From contig NZ_CP095848.1 of assembly GCF_023101345.1 (NCBI RefSeq), positions 3,374,001 through 3,438,000 of the forward strand: 64,000 nt of DNA. The letters are read 5' to 3'. A program made the translations under genes and the position numbers. Source of the stretch: Hymenobacter sublimis. Its GTDB lineage: Bacteria > Bacteroidota > Bacteroidia > Cytophagales > Hymenobacteraceae. Positions 18,754-28,100 of the stretch are shown piece after piece. A model generated the notes under the pieces. That model saw nothing but the letters and a program-made list of their open reading frames with translations, searched no databases and was not told the origin of the DNA. The stretch's first letter is position 1. Every line of letters starts with the position of its first letter.

Positions 18754-18761
18754 TACTTTTG
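18754..18761 (+). promoter_or_regulatory. Bacteroidota -7 box upstream of the carbamoyltransferase
   Basis: TACTTTTG, exact TAnnTTTG match, 28 bases before the ATG at 18790. No -33 TTG at canonical distance. Confidence 0.5.
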
Positions 18762-18789
18762 GCGGGTAGGTAGCATTTCCTGATTTCTA

Positions 18790-20499
18790 ATGGCACAGTA
18801 CATTCTTGGTATCAATTGCAGCGGCTTCCATTCCTCGGCGTGTTTGCTGGGGCCCGATGGGCGGGTGCGGGTAGCCATTGCGGAGGAGCGGCTGAGCCGG
18901 GTGAAACAGGATAAGTCGTTTCCGCGGCTGGCTATTCGGTATTGCTGCGAGGTGGCCGGCATTGAGCTGACGGATATTGCCGACGTATTTATCGGCTGGA
19001 ACCCAGCTCCCTACCTGCTGCAGCCCCAGCAAACCCTAGCCGATGCCTTCCAAAACCGGGGCAAGCTGGCCCAGCTCACACTCAATGAACTGGCCGCACT
19101 GCAAGGCGGCGTCAGTTGCATCAATCAAACGCTGACCGGTACGGAGGGCACTCAGATGCGGCTGCATTACGTGGACCACCACCGCGCCCACCTGGCTAAT
19201 GCCCTGCTGCAATCAGGCTTCGCAGAGGCCGACTTTTTTGTAGCCGATGGCTTTGGCGAAACCACTACGGGGCTTATGGGCACGGCTACCACGGCAGGCC
19301 TACAGGAACTGGCCGCCAACCGCACACCTCACTCACTAGGACTGTTTTACGGCACTTTCACGGAGTTCCTGGGCTTCCGTCCCAACGGCGACGAGTGGAA
19401 GATTATGGCCTTGGCGGCGCGCGGCAACCCGCAGACGTACTACGAAGTGCTGCGGCCCCTGATTCAGGTAAGCGGCCTGCACTTTGAGCTGGACTTGCGC
19501 TATTTCGAGTTCTTCCTGTTTTTTACGCCGCACTATTACTCGCCCAAGCTGGTGGAGCTGCTCGGAGCGCCCCTACCCCCCGGCGCTGAGCCCGCCCAGC
19601 GCGAATTTGATATTGTGGCTGCCGTGCAGCGCATCACTGAGGAGGTTGTGTTTGAGCTTCTGGGCAACCTGCACGCCCGTACCGGCCAGCGGCGCCTGGT
19701 GCTGGGTGGGGGCGTGCTCATGAATTCGGTGCTCAACGGCAAGCTCACCCAACGGACACCTTACCAGGAAGTATACATCGGCGCTACCCCCGACGATACC
19801 GGCATCAGTGTGGGCAGCGCCTTGTACGGCCGGCAGTACGTGCTCAACCTTCCGGCCGAACCAAGCCGGGCTAGCACGCATAATTTCTTTGGCCAGGAAT
19901 ACGTGGCGGCTGACATTGAAAAGGAGCTCCAGCGCCGCAAGCTGCAGTATGAGTGCCCTTCTAATCTCACCGAAGCTACGGCGGATTTGCTTCACGAAGG
20001 GCTGGTAATAGGCTGGTTTCAGGGAGCTTCGGAGCTGGGCCAGCGCGCCCTGGGGCACCGGAGTATTCTGGCTAACCCCACCCTGCCCGACATGAAAGCC
20101 CGGGTAAATGCCAGCATCAAATACCGCGAAGCCTTCCGGCCCTTTGCCCCCGCAGTGCCCGTGGAACGTCAGCACGAGTTCTTCGATTTGCCAGCGGGTG
20201 AAACGGCTTATTTCATGGAAAAGGTATTTCCGCTGCTCCCGCTAGCCCAGCAGCGCCTCCCGGCCGTCACACACGACGATGGCACGGGCCGGCTCCAGAG
20301 CGTCCGGGCCGACGATAACCCACTATTTCACGAGTTGTTGCTCGCCTTCGAAAAGCGAAGTGAGGTACCTGTGTTGCTGAACACATCCTTCAACCTCAAC
20401 GGCATGCCCATGGTAGAGTCGCCGGCCGACGCCCTGGATTGCTACCTACGCTCCGGCCTCGATGCCTTGGTACTGGGGCCGTTTCTGCTGCGGAAATAA
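18790..20499 (+). CDS. Carbamoyltransferase (NodU/CmcH family)
   Basis: 569-residue enzyme that transfers a carbamoyl group from carbamoyl phosphate, through carbamoyl-AMP, to a hydroxyl of a sugar or natural product. The N-terminal ASKHA-like fold starts YILGINCSGFHSSACLL and contains the conserved VDHHRAHLANALLQSGF (about 126-142). The C-terminal YrdC-like domain shows ELGQRALGHRSILANP and YREAFRPFAPAVP, and ends with LLNTSFNLNGMPMVESP. No biosynthetic or polysaccharide cluster adjoins it, so the acceptor is unknown. It is a monocistronic unit between terminators. Confidence 0.9.
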   Translation: MAQYILGINCSGFHSSACLLGPDGRVRVAIAEERLSRVKQDKSFPRLAIRYCCEVAGIELTDIADVFIGWNPAPYLLQPQQTLADAFQNRGKLAQLTLNELAALQGGVSCINQTLTGTEGTQMRLHYVDHHRAHLANALLQSGFAEADFFVADGFGETTTGLMGTATTAGLQELAANRTPHSLGLFYGTFTEFLGFRPNGDEWKIMALAARGNPQTYYEVLRPLIQVSGLHFELDLRYFEFFLFFTPHYYSPKLVELLGAPLPPGAEPAQREFDIVAAVQRITEEVVFELLGNLHARTGQRRLVLGGGVLMNSVLNGKLTQRTPYQEVYIGATPDDTGISVGSALYGRQYVLNLPAEPSRASTHNFFGQEYVAADIEKELQRRKLQYECPSNLTEATADLLHEGLVIGWFQGASELGQRALGHRSILANPTLPDMKARVNASIKYREAFRPFAPAVPVERQHEFFDLPAGETAYFMEKVFPLLPLAQQRLPAVTHDDGTGRLQSVRADDNPLFHELLLAFEKRSEVPVLLNTSFNLNGMPMVESPADALDCYLRSGLDALVLGPFLLRK

Positions 20500-20525
20500 G
20501 CTGGTATTCGTCCCGTATTCAGCAG

Positions 20526-20561
20526 AAAAGCCCGTCACAACGAATGTTGTGACGGGCTTTT
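20526..20561. terminator. Bidirectional terminator
   Basis: 16-bp perfect stem AAAAGCCCGTCACAAC and complement with loop GAAT; T-run on both strands. It lies between the converging carbamoyltransferase and bacilliredoxin genes. Confidence 0.92.
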
Positions 20562-20608
20562 GCTTGGGTCAGATACTCTTGCTGATGGGCAAAAGCAGCA
20601 GCTCAGGT

Positions 20609-21031
20609 TTAGCAGTGCTCCTCGAAGGCACCCTGCAGGTTGTTCACGATGCGCATCAAATCGTTGCCCTCAATGTGGTAACGCTCAATCATGTGCACCA
20701 GCTCACCATCTTTAAACAGGGCAATGCAAGGGCTGCTGGGTGGGTAGGGCAGCATATGCTCGCGGGCCTTGGCCACGGCTTCCGTTTCCATGCCAGCGAA
20801 TACTGTTACCAGTTTAGCGGGCTTTTTGTCGGAGCTAGAAACGGCCATTTTCAGGGCCGGACGGGCTTTGGCGGCGGCACAGCCACACACCGAGTTAACG
20901 GCCACCAGTACGGTACCGCTCTGCTCGTTGAGCACCGTGTCAACTTCTTCGGGGGTCATCAGCTGCTCGAAACCGGCCTCAACGAGGTCCTGGCGAATCG
21001 GCGCTACCATGTATTCGGGATACGTGGCCAT
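20609..21031 (-). CDS. BrxA/BrxB family bacilliredoxin
   Basis: 140-residue thioredoxin-fold protein (YphP/YqiW family). The characteristic CGC active site sits in VNSVCGCAAAKARPALK (about 46-62); family members remove bacillithiol from protein cysteines after oxidative stress. Other typical blocks are the N-terminus YPEYMVAPIRQDLVEAGF and PSSPCIALFKDGELVHMIER. It begins at the ATG at 21031 and is monocistronic. Whether this organism makes bacillithiol cannot be judged from the window. Confidence 0.93.
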   Translation of the reverse strand: MATYPEYMVAPIRQDLVEAGFEQLMTPEEVDTVLNEQSGTVLVAVNSVCGCAAAKARPALKMAVSSSDKKPAKLVTVFAGMETEAVAKAREHMLPYPPSSPCIALFKDGELVHMIERYHIEGNDLMRIVNNLQGAFEEHC

Positions 21032-21221
21032 AGGTGAAAGCTAGGCTTTAAGGTGAACTATTCCGACGACGGGAAGGCCGGCGGCAGCACGAAATTACGT
21101 AACTGCCGCCGCACTGCCACGGTCGGCGTATAGAACCACGAACTGGGCCCGGAAGTTTACTTTCCGTAAAGCTTGGTCCGGCAATTGCGGGTAGCTTTTG
21201 CCGGACCGTTTGCTTACTACT

Positions 21222-21515
21222 ATGACCTACGCTGCTTTCCTTGCCTCGCAGACCCAGCCGGAGCCGCCCGCCGGCTTGTCGCCCCTGCTCATTGCCCTTT
21301 GGCACGCCGGCCGCGACGAGTGGCACCAAGCCCACGACATTGCCCAGGACAATGAACACGACCCACTGCAGAACTGGCTGCACGCCTTTTTGCACCGCCA
21401 AGAAGGTGACCAGGGCAACGCCGCGTATTGGTACCGCCGCGCCGGGCGTCCCGCGTTCTATGGCACGTTGCGTCGGGAGTGGGAAGAGTTGGTTCGGACC
21501 CAGCTTACCGCTTAA
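21222..21515 (+). CDS. Small soluble protein of unknown function, 97 residues
   Basis: The ATG at 21222 (MTYAAFLASQTQPEPP) is favoured over an ATG at 21198 that would place eight unlikely residues before it. The body is Trp/His-rich and looks helical: PLLIALWHAGRDEWHQAHDI, DPLQNWLHAFLHRQEGD, AAYWYRRAGRPAFYG, resembling one to two helical repeats. There is no signal peptide or membrane segment. I recognise no domain. It lies alone between minus-strand brxB and the TPR gene. Confidence 0.6.
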   Translation: MTYAAFLASQTQPEPPAGLSPLLIALWHAGRDEWHQAHDIAQDNEHDPLQNWLHAFLHRQEGDQGNAAYWYRRAGRPAFYGTLRREWEELVRTQLTA

Positions 21516-21602
21516 ACCGGCGTGCGGCCTATAAGCGACGTAAAGCAATTGGGTATATTACATCTTGATAAATTTACACTTACCTACATTCATTGATCTG
21601 AT

Positions 21603-21635
21603 TTGCTGACCATTGCGTAATTAAAATTATATTTA
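21603..21635 (+). promoter_or_regulatory. Probable promoter of the TPR gene
   Basis: TTG at 21603-21605, 22 bases, then TATATTTA at 21628-21635 (seven of eight matches to TAnnTTTG), 30 bases before the start codon. The surrounding sequence is AT-rich. Confidence 0.45.
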
Positions 21636-21661
21636 TCCCGCGCCGTTGAAACTGGCGGGAT
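21635..21661 (+). promoter_or_regulatory. Hairpin over the ribosome-binding region of the TPR gene
   Basis: ATCCCGC at 21635-21641 pairs with GCGGGAT at 21655-21661, ending three bases before the ATG at 21665. In the mRNA this would occlude ribosome loading. Regulatory meaning is inference. Confidence 0.4.
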
Positions 21662-21664
21662 GCT

Positions 21665-22729
21665 ATGAAAAAGATACCTTTCTTGTCCGCTACCTTACTG
21701 TTGGCAGCTGTTGCGGCCCACGCTCAGGTAGATACGGTGCGGGCTACTACCCTGCCGCCAGCCCAGCTTGCGGAGAAGCTTTATAACAGCGGCGTAGCCA
21801 AGTTCAACCAGAAAAGCTACCGGGCTGCTCTGCAGGATTTCGACCGGGCTTTGGCCGCCAAGCCCGATTTTGCCAAAGCGTACTACAACCGGGCTGCTGT
21901 ACGCTACGAGCTCAAAGAGTACCAGCCCGCCGTGCAGGATTACGACCAGGCCATCAAGCTCGACCCTAGCACCTTTGGCTCCTACTTCGGACGTGGCCAG
22001 GCCCGCGAGGCCCTGAAACAGCCAACGGAGGCAGAACAAGACTACAGCAAAGCCACCGAGTTGAAGGCTGATTACGCGCCCGCCTGGTACTACCGCGGCG
22101 CCTTACGCTTCGAGAAAGCCGAATACCAAGCTGCCAAGATTGATTTCGACGCGGCCATCAAAGCGGACCCTACCTACGCCTACGCCTGGCACGACCGGGC
22201 CAGCACTCAGCGTCAGTTAGGCAACCTGCCCGCCGCCATTCAGGATTATACCCAAGCGTTAAAGCTGCAGCCCGAGCTGCTACCGGCCCTGCTGAACCGA
22301 GCCGCTACCCGCCGCCGCGCCGGCGACCTGAAAGGTGCCCTGCAGGACTACAACGACTACCTCGCCAAAAAACAGGATAACGCCCTCGCCTACACCAACC
22401 GCGGCAGCACCCGCTTCGAGCAGGCCGACTACAAAGGCGCAGTGGAAGATTTTAGCAAGGCCGTGGCCCTGGATGGCAGCTATGCCTTTGCCTGGAACAA
22501 CCGCGCCGCCGCCTACCTCAAGCTGGAAGACTACCAGCGCGCCGAAGCCGATGCTACCAAAGCCATTGGCCTGAACGCGCAGTACGCCGAAGCCTACCTC
22601 AACCGCGGCCACGCCCGCGAAATGCTCCGCCAACCCGAAGCCGCCTGCCAGGACTGGCGCAAAGCGGCCGAGTTGGGACTGGAAATAGGTAACACCCATG
22701 CGGCCAATTCCGGCTGCGGAGCTGAATAA
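21665..22729 (+). CDS. Exported tetratricopeptide-repeat protein
   Basis: 354 residues with a signal peptide (MKKIPFLSATLLLAAVAAHAQ) and about eight to nine consecutive TPR units of 34 residues from about 40 to 335. Typical pieces are YNSGVAKFNQKSYRAALQDF, AYYNRAAVRYELKEYQPAVQ and AWNNRAAAYLKLEDYQRAE. TPR arrays form a superhelix that binds other proteins, so it is probably a periplasmic scaffold. It precedes a PorE-like OmpA protein in the same direction, with a 147-base gap holding a repeat element; co-function at the envelope is possible but unproved. Confidence 0.88.
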   Translation: MKKIPFLSATLLLAAVAAHAQVDTVRATTLPPAQLAEKLYNSGVAKFNQKSYRAALQDFDRALAAKPDFAKAYYNRAAVRYELKEYQPAVQDYDQAIKLDPSTFGSYFGRGQAREALKQPTEAEQDYSKATELKADYAPAWYYRGALRFEKAEYQAAKIDFDAAIKADPTYAYAWHDRASTQRQLGNLPAAIQDYTQALKLQPELLPALLNRAATRRRAGDLKGALQDYNDYLAKKQDNALAYTNRGSTRFEQADYKGAVEDFSKAVALDGSYAFAWNNRAAAYLKLEDYQRAEADATKAIGLNAQYAEAYLNRGHAREMLRQPEAACQDWRKAAELGLEIGNTHAANSGCGAE

Positions 22730-22758
22730 GGCGCAACCTACCTCCTGTTAAACTCAGA

Positions 22759-22854
22759 ACGTGCTGTAGAGGCGCAGCCCAAGCATCTCGCTCGTGAGTA
22801 ATCAAATTACCATACCACCGTCAGCACGCCACATGCTCTGCCTCTGCAGGATGA
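22759..22854. repeat. Intergenic inverted-repeat element, family B copy 1
   Basis: About 95 bases whose ends are imperfect inverted repeats (GTGCTGTAGAGGC at the left, GCCTCTGCAGGAT at the right) with inner AAGCATCT / AGCACGCCACATGCT-like arms. It shares word order with the element at 50427-50520: AGAGGCGCAG, AAGCATCTCGCTCG and CAGCACGCCA are common to both. Confidence 0.7.
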
Positions 22855-22876
22855 GCCGGTAACGCCACCATTGAAT

Positions 22877-24916
22877 ATGCACAAGTATTTACTCGCCCTG
22901 CTGCTACTCTCGGCCACGGCGGCTACGGCCCAGAACGTGGAGTTCAGCAAAGACCAGTTCGGCAGTGATAAGGAAGGGCTGAAAACGGCACAGAAGGAAA
23001 TTAAGGCCGGCGACGAGTTCTACGACCTGGACCCACCCCGCTACGAGCAGGCCCTCCCCCACTACCTAGCAGCCCAAAAATTCAACCCCAATAACGCCCA
23101 GCTCAACCTCAAAATCGGGGACTGTTACCTGCACTCCGGCTTTAAGCCCCGGGCGCTAGAATATCTGCAGAAGGCTTACCAGCTCAACCCCGACGTAGAC
23201 CCGCGCATTCATTACTTGCTGGGCCGGGGCTTGCACCTAAATGCCAAGTGGGACGAGGCCATTGCCGAGTATAAGCGTGCTACCCCGGCGGCCGGCGCCA
23301 AGAATACGGCGGGTTTCAGCCAGGATATTCAGAAGAAAATCCGGGAGTGCGAGAACGGCCGGAAGCTAGCGGCTAAGCCCAGCCGCGTGTTTATCGACAA
23401 TGCCGGGCCGGGCGTAAACTCGGCCTTCGCCGATTACGGGCCGGTAATCACCGCCGATGAATCCGTCATCCTGTTCACTTCGCGCCGCGACAACTCCATG
23501 GGTGGCCAAAAGGACCCCGAAACCGGTGGTTTTTTCGAGGACGTGTACCAAAGTACTCGCACGGGCAAGGGCGAGTGGTCAGCGGCGCGCAACCTGGGCG
23601 AGCCGGTAAACACCGAGGGCCACGATGCCACCGTAGGCCTGGCGCCGGATGGGCAGCGGCTACTGGTATACCTGGAGGAAAACGGCGGCGACCTGAACGA
23701 GGCCAACCTGCGGGGCGCGCAGTGGCGCAAGCCCCAGAAGCTAGGCTCCCGCATCAATTCCAAGGCCCACGAGTCGTCGGCGGCCTACACCCCGGACGGG
23801 CGCAGCCTGTACTTTGTCACCGACAAGGAAGGCGGCATCGGGGGGCGCGACATTTACCGGATTGAAATTGAGGGCCGGGGCCCAGCCGTTAACCTGGGCT
23901 CTACCATTAACACTCAGTACGGGGAGGAAGGCGTATTTCTGCACCCCGATGGCAAGACCATGTACTTCTCCTCGGAGGGGCACAACTCCATGGGCGGCTA
24001 CGACATCTTCAAATCGGTGTTCCAGAACGGCAAATGGAGCCCGCCGGAAAACCTGGGCTGGCCCATTAACACGCCCGATGACGACGTATTCTTCGTGATT
24101 TCCGCCTCGGGCCGCCACGGCTACTACTCCTCGTTCCGGGATGATGGGCTAGGCTCTAAGGACATCTACCAGATTACCTTTCTCGGGCCCGAAAAGCCGC
24201 CGCTGCTCAGCCAGGAAGACCAGTTGCTGGCCTCGCGCGTGCAGCCGGTTAAGGAAACCCTGCTGGCCCCGCCGGTAGCCATTGCCTCGGCCCAGGTAAC
24301 TATCCTGAAAGGGGTAGTTACCGACGAGGCCAGCAAGCAACCCACCGAGGCTACCATCGACGTTATCGACAACTCTCTGAACCAAGTTATTGCCTCGTTT
24401 CAGAGCAATGCGCAGTCAGGGCGCTACCTGGTGTCGTTGCCTTCAGGTATCAACTATGGCATTGTGGTGCGCAAAGACGGCTACCTGTTCCACTCTGAAA
24501 ACTTTGATTTGCCGGCCGGGGCCGCCTACTCGGAGGTAGTGAAAGACATTGCCCTCAAGAAGCTGGACGTAGGGGTGAAAGTGGTGCTGAACAATATCTT
24601 CTTCGACTTCGACAAGGCCACGCTGCGCAAGGAAAGCACCGGGGAGTTGGAGCGCCTGCAGAAGCTACTCACCGAAACCCCTGCCCTGCGCCTGGAAATT
24701 TCTGGCCACACCGACAACGTAGGTAAAGCTGAATACAACAAGGACCTGTCTCAGCGCCGCGCCAAAGCCGTTGTGGAATACCTAGTCGGGAAGGGCATCG
24801 ATAAAGGCCGCCTGACCTTTGCCGGCTATGGCGATGCTCAGCCGGTGGCGCCCAACACTACCAAGGCCGGCCGCCAGCTTAACCGCCGCACCGAGTTTAA
24901 AGTGACGGGTAAGTAG
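22877..24916 (+). CDS. PorE-like OmpA family protein (TPR, PD40 propeller, regulatory fold, OmpA domain)
   Basis: 679 residues from the ATG at 22877 (a TTG at 22871 is less likely). A signal peptide (MHKYLLALLLLSATAATAQ) precedes a TPR region (about 45-150). WD40-like PD40 blades follow (about 165-440), with repeats such as ITADESVILFTSRRDN, YTPDGRSLYFVTDKEGG and LHPDGKTMYFSSEGHNSMGG. A carboxypeptidase-regulatory-like fold comes next (about 477-565: ILKGVVTDEASKQPTEATI). The C-terminal OmpA peptidoglycan-binding domain has LEISGHTDNVGKAEYN and LSQRRAKAVVEYL. The same domain order is described for PorE of the type IX system in Porphyromonas, but this protein lacks a lipobox Cys, and Bacteroidota carry several paralogues, so the role is inferred only by architecture. 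Confidence 0.85.
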   Translation: MHKYLLALLLLSATAATAQNVEFSKDQFGSDKEGLKTAQKEIKAGDEFYDLDPPRYEQALPHYLAAQKFNPNNAQLNLKIGDCYLHSGFKPRALEYLQKAYQLNPDVDPRIHYLLGRGLHLNAKWDEAIAEYKRATPAAGAKNTAGFSQDIQKKIRECENGRKLAAKPSRVFIDNAGPGVNSAFADYGPVITADESVILFTSRRDNSMGGQKDPETGGFFEDVYQSTRTGKGEWSAARNLGEPVNTEGHDATVGLAPDGQRLLVYLEENGGDLNEANLRGAQWRKPQKLGSRINSKAHESSAAYTPDGRSLYFVTDKEGGIGGRDIYRIEIEGRGPAVNLGSTINTQYGEEGVFLHPDGKTMYFSSEGHNSMGGYDIFKSVFQNGKWSPPENLGWPINTPDDDVFFVISASGRHGYYSSFRDDGLGSKDIYQITFLGPEKPPLLSQEDQLLASRVQPVKETLLAPPVAIASAQVTILKGVVTDEASKQPTEATIDVIDNSLNQVIASFQSNAQSGRYLVSLPSGINYGIVVRKDGYLFHSENFDLPAGAAYSEVVKDIALKKLDVGVKVVLNNIFFDFDKATLRKESTGELERLQKLLTETPALRLEISGHTDNVGKAEYNKDLSQRRAKAVVEYLVGKGIDKGRLTFAGYGDAQPVAPNTTKAGRQLNRRTEFKVTGK

Positions 24917-24936
24917 GAGCTACGAAGGAAGGCGAA

Positions 24937-24993
24937 AAGACTGCGCTGCTACCCGCCGTTGCCAGCCTAGGCAGCGGGTAGTAACGCAGTCTT
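24937..24993. terminator. Hairpin terminator between the PorE-like and sensor-kinase genes
   Basis: Two-part stem: AAGACTGCG with CGCAGTCTT (outer) and CTACCCGC with GCGGGTAG (inner), separated by three unpaired bases on each side. The downstream T-run is weak. Confidence 0.65.
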
Positions 24994-25120
24994 ATGGTTT
25001 GGTTGCAGCTCACCAAGCGGCCTGTTCTCGGGATTCAACGAGGAAAATCTACCGCCCGGCCAAAGCGCCACCCGCGCCGTAGGGCAAGGGCGTAACTTGC
25101 TGATCCTACCCGTTTCGTTC

Positions 25121-28100
25121 ATGCGCTTTTGCCGTTGGTTTGTTCTAGTTTTCCTGGGCTGGGCGCTGTTTAGTGCCGCGGCTACGGCGCAGCTACTGCC
25201 AGCCAAGCGGTTTGTAACGCAGTTTGGGGCCGCTGAGGGCCTACCGCAGCCATTCATCTATGCCCTGGCCCAGGACCGTGCCGGCTACCTCTGGATTGGT
25301 ACCGCCGAGGGTTTGGTACGCTTTGATGGCACAGAATTCGTGACGTTTACTACCGCCGAGGGGCTGGCCGAGGATTTTGTCACTCGCCTGTACGTGCACC
25401 CGCGCACCGGCCAGCTGTGGGTTGGGCACTATCAGGGCGCGGTGTCGCGCTGGCAGGGGCAGCGGCTGCAGCGGGTATCTGCCCAGGCGGCACGGGCAGC
25501 GGGTTTTTCGGCCCCGCAGGGTATTGCGCCCCCGGATACAACACTGGCTGCTCCTGATGGCGCGGTTTCCTTATCGCAAGTACTACCCCCTGGCACCGTA
25601 GCCCAATGCGTGCTAACCGACCGGGAGCATAATGTCTGGATCGGGACTGCCGGGCGGGGGTTGTGGCGCTGGTCGGACCGGCATATTACCTTTTTTCCTT
25701 TCGTCGAAAACTCGCCCACGGGCACAGTGCGGGCGCTGTTCAGTCAGAACAAAGCCTTTGGTATGCTCAGCACGGGGCAGTTGTTTCAGTTAGATAAGAA
25801 TCCCCGGCGCACTTCGCCGCTGACTGTTTTCCCCGGCAAGCTGCTACCCTACCCACCGAGCGTGGTGCTAGAAACGCCGGACGGACGTGGGCACCCGGTT
25901 GCCGATGGCTCCAACCCTAACTCTCCCCCCGCCTCTGTGTGGGCGGGCACCACCGGGCATGGTCTCTGGCAAATGCAACTAGCAGCTACCCGCCCCAAGC
26001 CCATGATGAAGCGGGTTCGACGGCTGCCAATGGACGCAAGCATTACGGCCCTCACCCAGCACCCCAACGGCGACCTATGGGTAGGCACGGCACTAGACGG
26101 CGTGTACCGTTTGCCCGCTGATTCCGCCCGGCCAGCCCAGCACTTCACCACGGCCAATGGCTTGCTGCACAACACCATCTACGCCCTCACGACTGATACG
26201 ACCGGCGGCATTTGGATGGGCACCCACGACACGGGCCTGGCCGTGTGGCAGCGCGGGCAGTTTCGGTACCATCGTTTTCCCCAAGGCGGCATTGATGTAG
26301 CGGCGTTGCTGACTGATGAGGCCGGTCGCGTGTGGATTGGGACGGAAGGCACTGGAATCCTGTGCTACTCGAAAGGTAAATTTCAAGCCTACAGCACTGC
26401 GCAGGGGTTGGCTTCGCCTTATGTCTACGCCTTGCTACCCCTACGTTGGGGCGGCAGCTTCCAGCCCGACTTTCGCCGGAAGCAGATAGCAGTCATTCAC
26501 CGCAATGCCATCAGTTTCGCGGATTCCAGGCAGCATTTTGCCCCGGCTACGTTGCCCGACAATCCACTGGTCCAAGGCCTGCTACCCCAGGTTGCCGCAG
26601 CCCAAGACGAGTATTGCATGTGGGTTAGCACCCGCTCCGGCCTGCTGCGCCTGCGCACCGATGCGCCACACCTGTTGCCTACCTCCAGCGCGCCGCAGCC
26701 AGCCCTACTAACCAGCGAGGTAGATGGTGCTGCCCGCCCGCCCCAGCAACTAGGTGATCTATCGGCTACCCAGCACCGGGTGTCATTTCGGTTTCGGGGC
26801 ATCAGCCTGCTGCCGGGCCGAGCGGGCGTACAGTACCAGTACCGACTGCGGGGCTACCACGCGGAATGGAGCCGTCCTACCACTGTGGACGAAGCGCAGT
26901 TTCCGCGCCTCGACGCGGGTCAGTATACCTTCGAAGTTAGGGCCCGCTCCGGGGAACATGGCCCTTGGTCGAGGCCGGTTGCCGCCAGCTTCAGCATTGC
27001 AACTCCCTTCTGGCGCACGTGGTGGTTTGCCGCGCTGAGCGTGCTGGCGGCGGGAGCAGCTATTTGGGCGTTTGTACGGGGGCGCGAAATCACGCTGCGC
27101 CGCCAAAAGCTACAGCTGGAAACCACCGTGCGCGAAAGAACCGCCGAGCTGCGCCAGCAAAAAGCTCAAACCGAACAAATCAACGCCGACTTGGTGGTAG
27201 CCCGGGACGCGGCCGAGGCGTCGCGCCGGGCGAAGGCTCAGTTTCTGGCCAACATGAGCCACGAAATCCGAACGCCCATGAATGCGGTCATCGGCCTGAC
27301 TCACTTGCTGCGCAATACTCCCGTAGATGCTGAGCAGGGCGAGTATTTGGAGGCCATTCAGTCGTCTTCCCAGAACCTACTGGTTATCATCAACGACATC
27401 CTGGACTCCTCAAAAATGGAGGCCGGTAAGCTCACCCTGGAGCAAGCGCCCTTCCGCCTGCCCGAATTGGTGGAACGGGTGGCGCGCATGTTTCAGTTTG
27501 CCACCGAAGCCAAGGGTTTGTACCTGCGCACCGAGGTAGCGGCCGAGGTGCCCGCCGCTATTCTCGGCGACTCCGTGCGCCTAAACCAGGTGCTGGTAAA
27601 CCTCGTGGGCAATGCCATCAAGTTCACAACCCGCGGGGGTGTTAGCGTGCGGGTAAGCGTAACGGCAGAGGCAGAAGCGCCCCCCCGGCTGCGCTTTGCC
27701 GTGCAGGACACCGGGATTGGTATTGCCGCCAATAAGCTGGACGCCATTTTCGAGGATTTTTCCCAGGCCAACGCCAGCACCACCCGGCAGTTTGGCGGCA
27801 CGGGGCTGGGCCTAAGCATTGCCCGTAACCTTGTGCACCTGCACGGCGGCCGGGTGTGGGTGGAAAGTGCGGAGGGCCAGGGCTCCACGTTCTGGTTTGA
27901 AATTCCCTGCTTACCCGCCGACGAAGCCAGCGTCCGGCCCGAAGCGGCGGCTTCCCTAGCTCCCTTCGAGCCGGCCCTGCGGGTGCTGGTGGCCGAAGAC
28001 AACGACCTGAATCAGCTGGTAGCCCGCAAAACCCTGGAAGCTTGGAATGTGCAGGTAACTATTGCCGCCAACGGCCGCTTGGCCGTAGCAGCCGCCCAGC

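Noticed and set aside
18790..20499. Assignment as tRNA threonylcarbamoyl enzyme (TsaD)
   Set aside because: Although it shares an ASKHA-like fold, the length and the HHRAHLANAL plus C-terminal ELGQRALGHRS blocks fit NodU/CmcH carbamoyltransferases.
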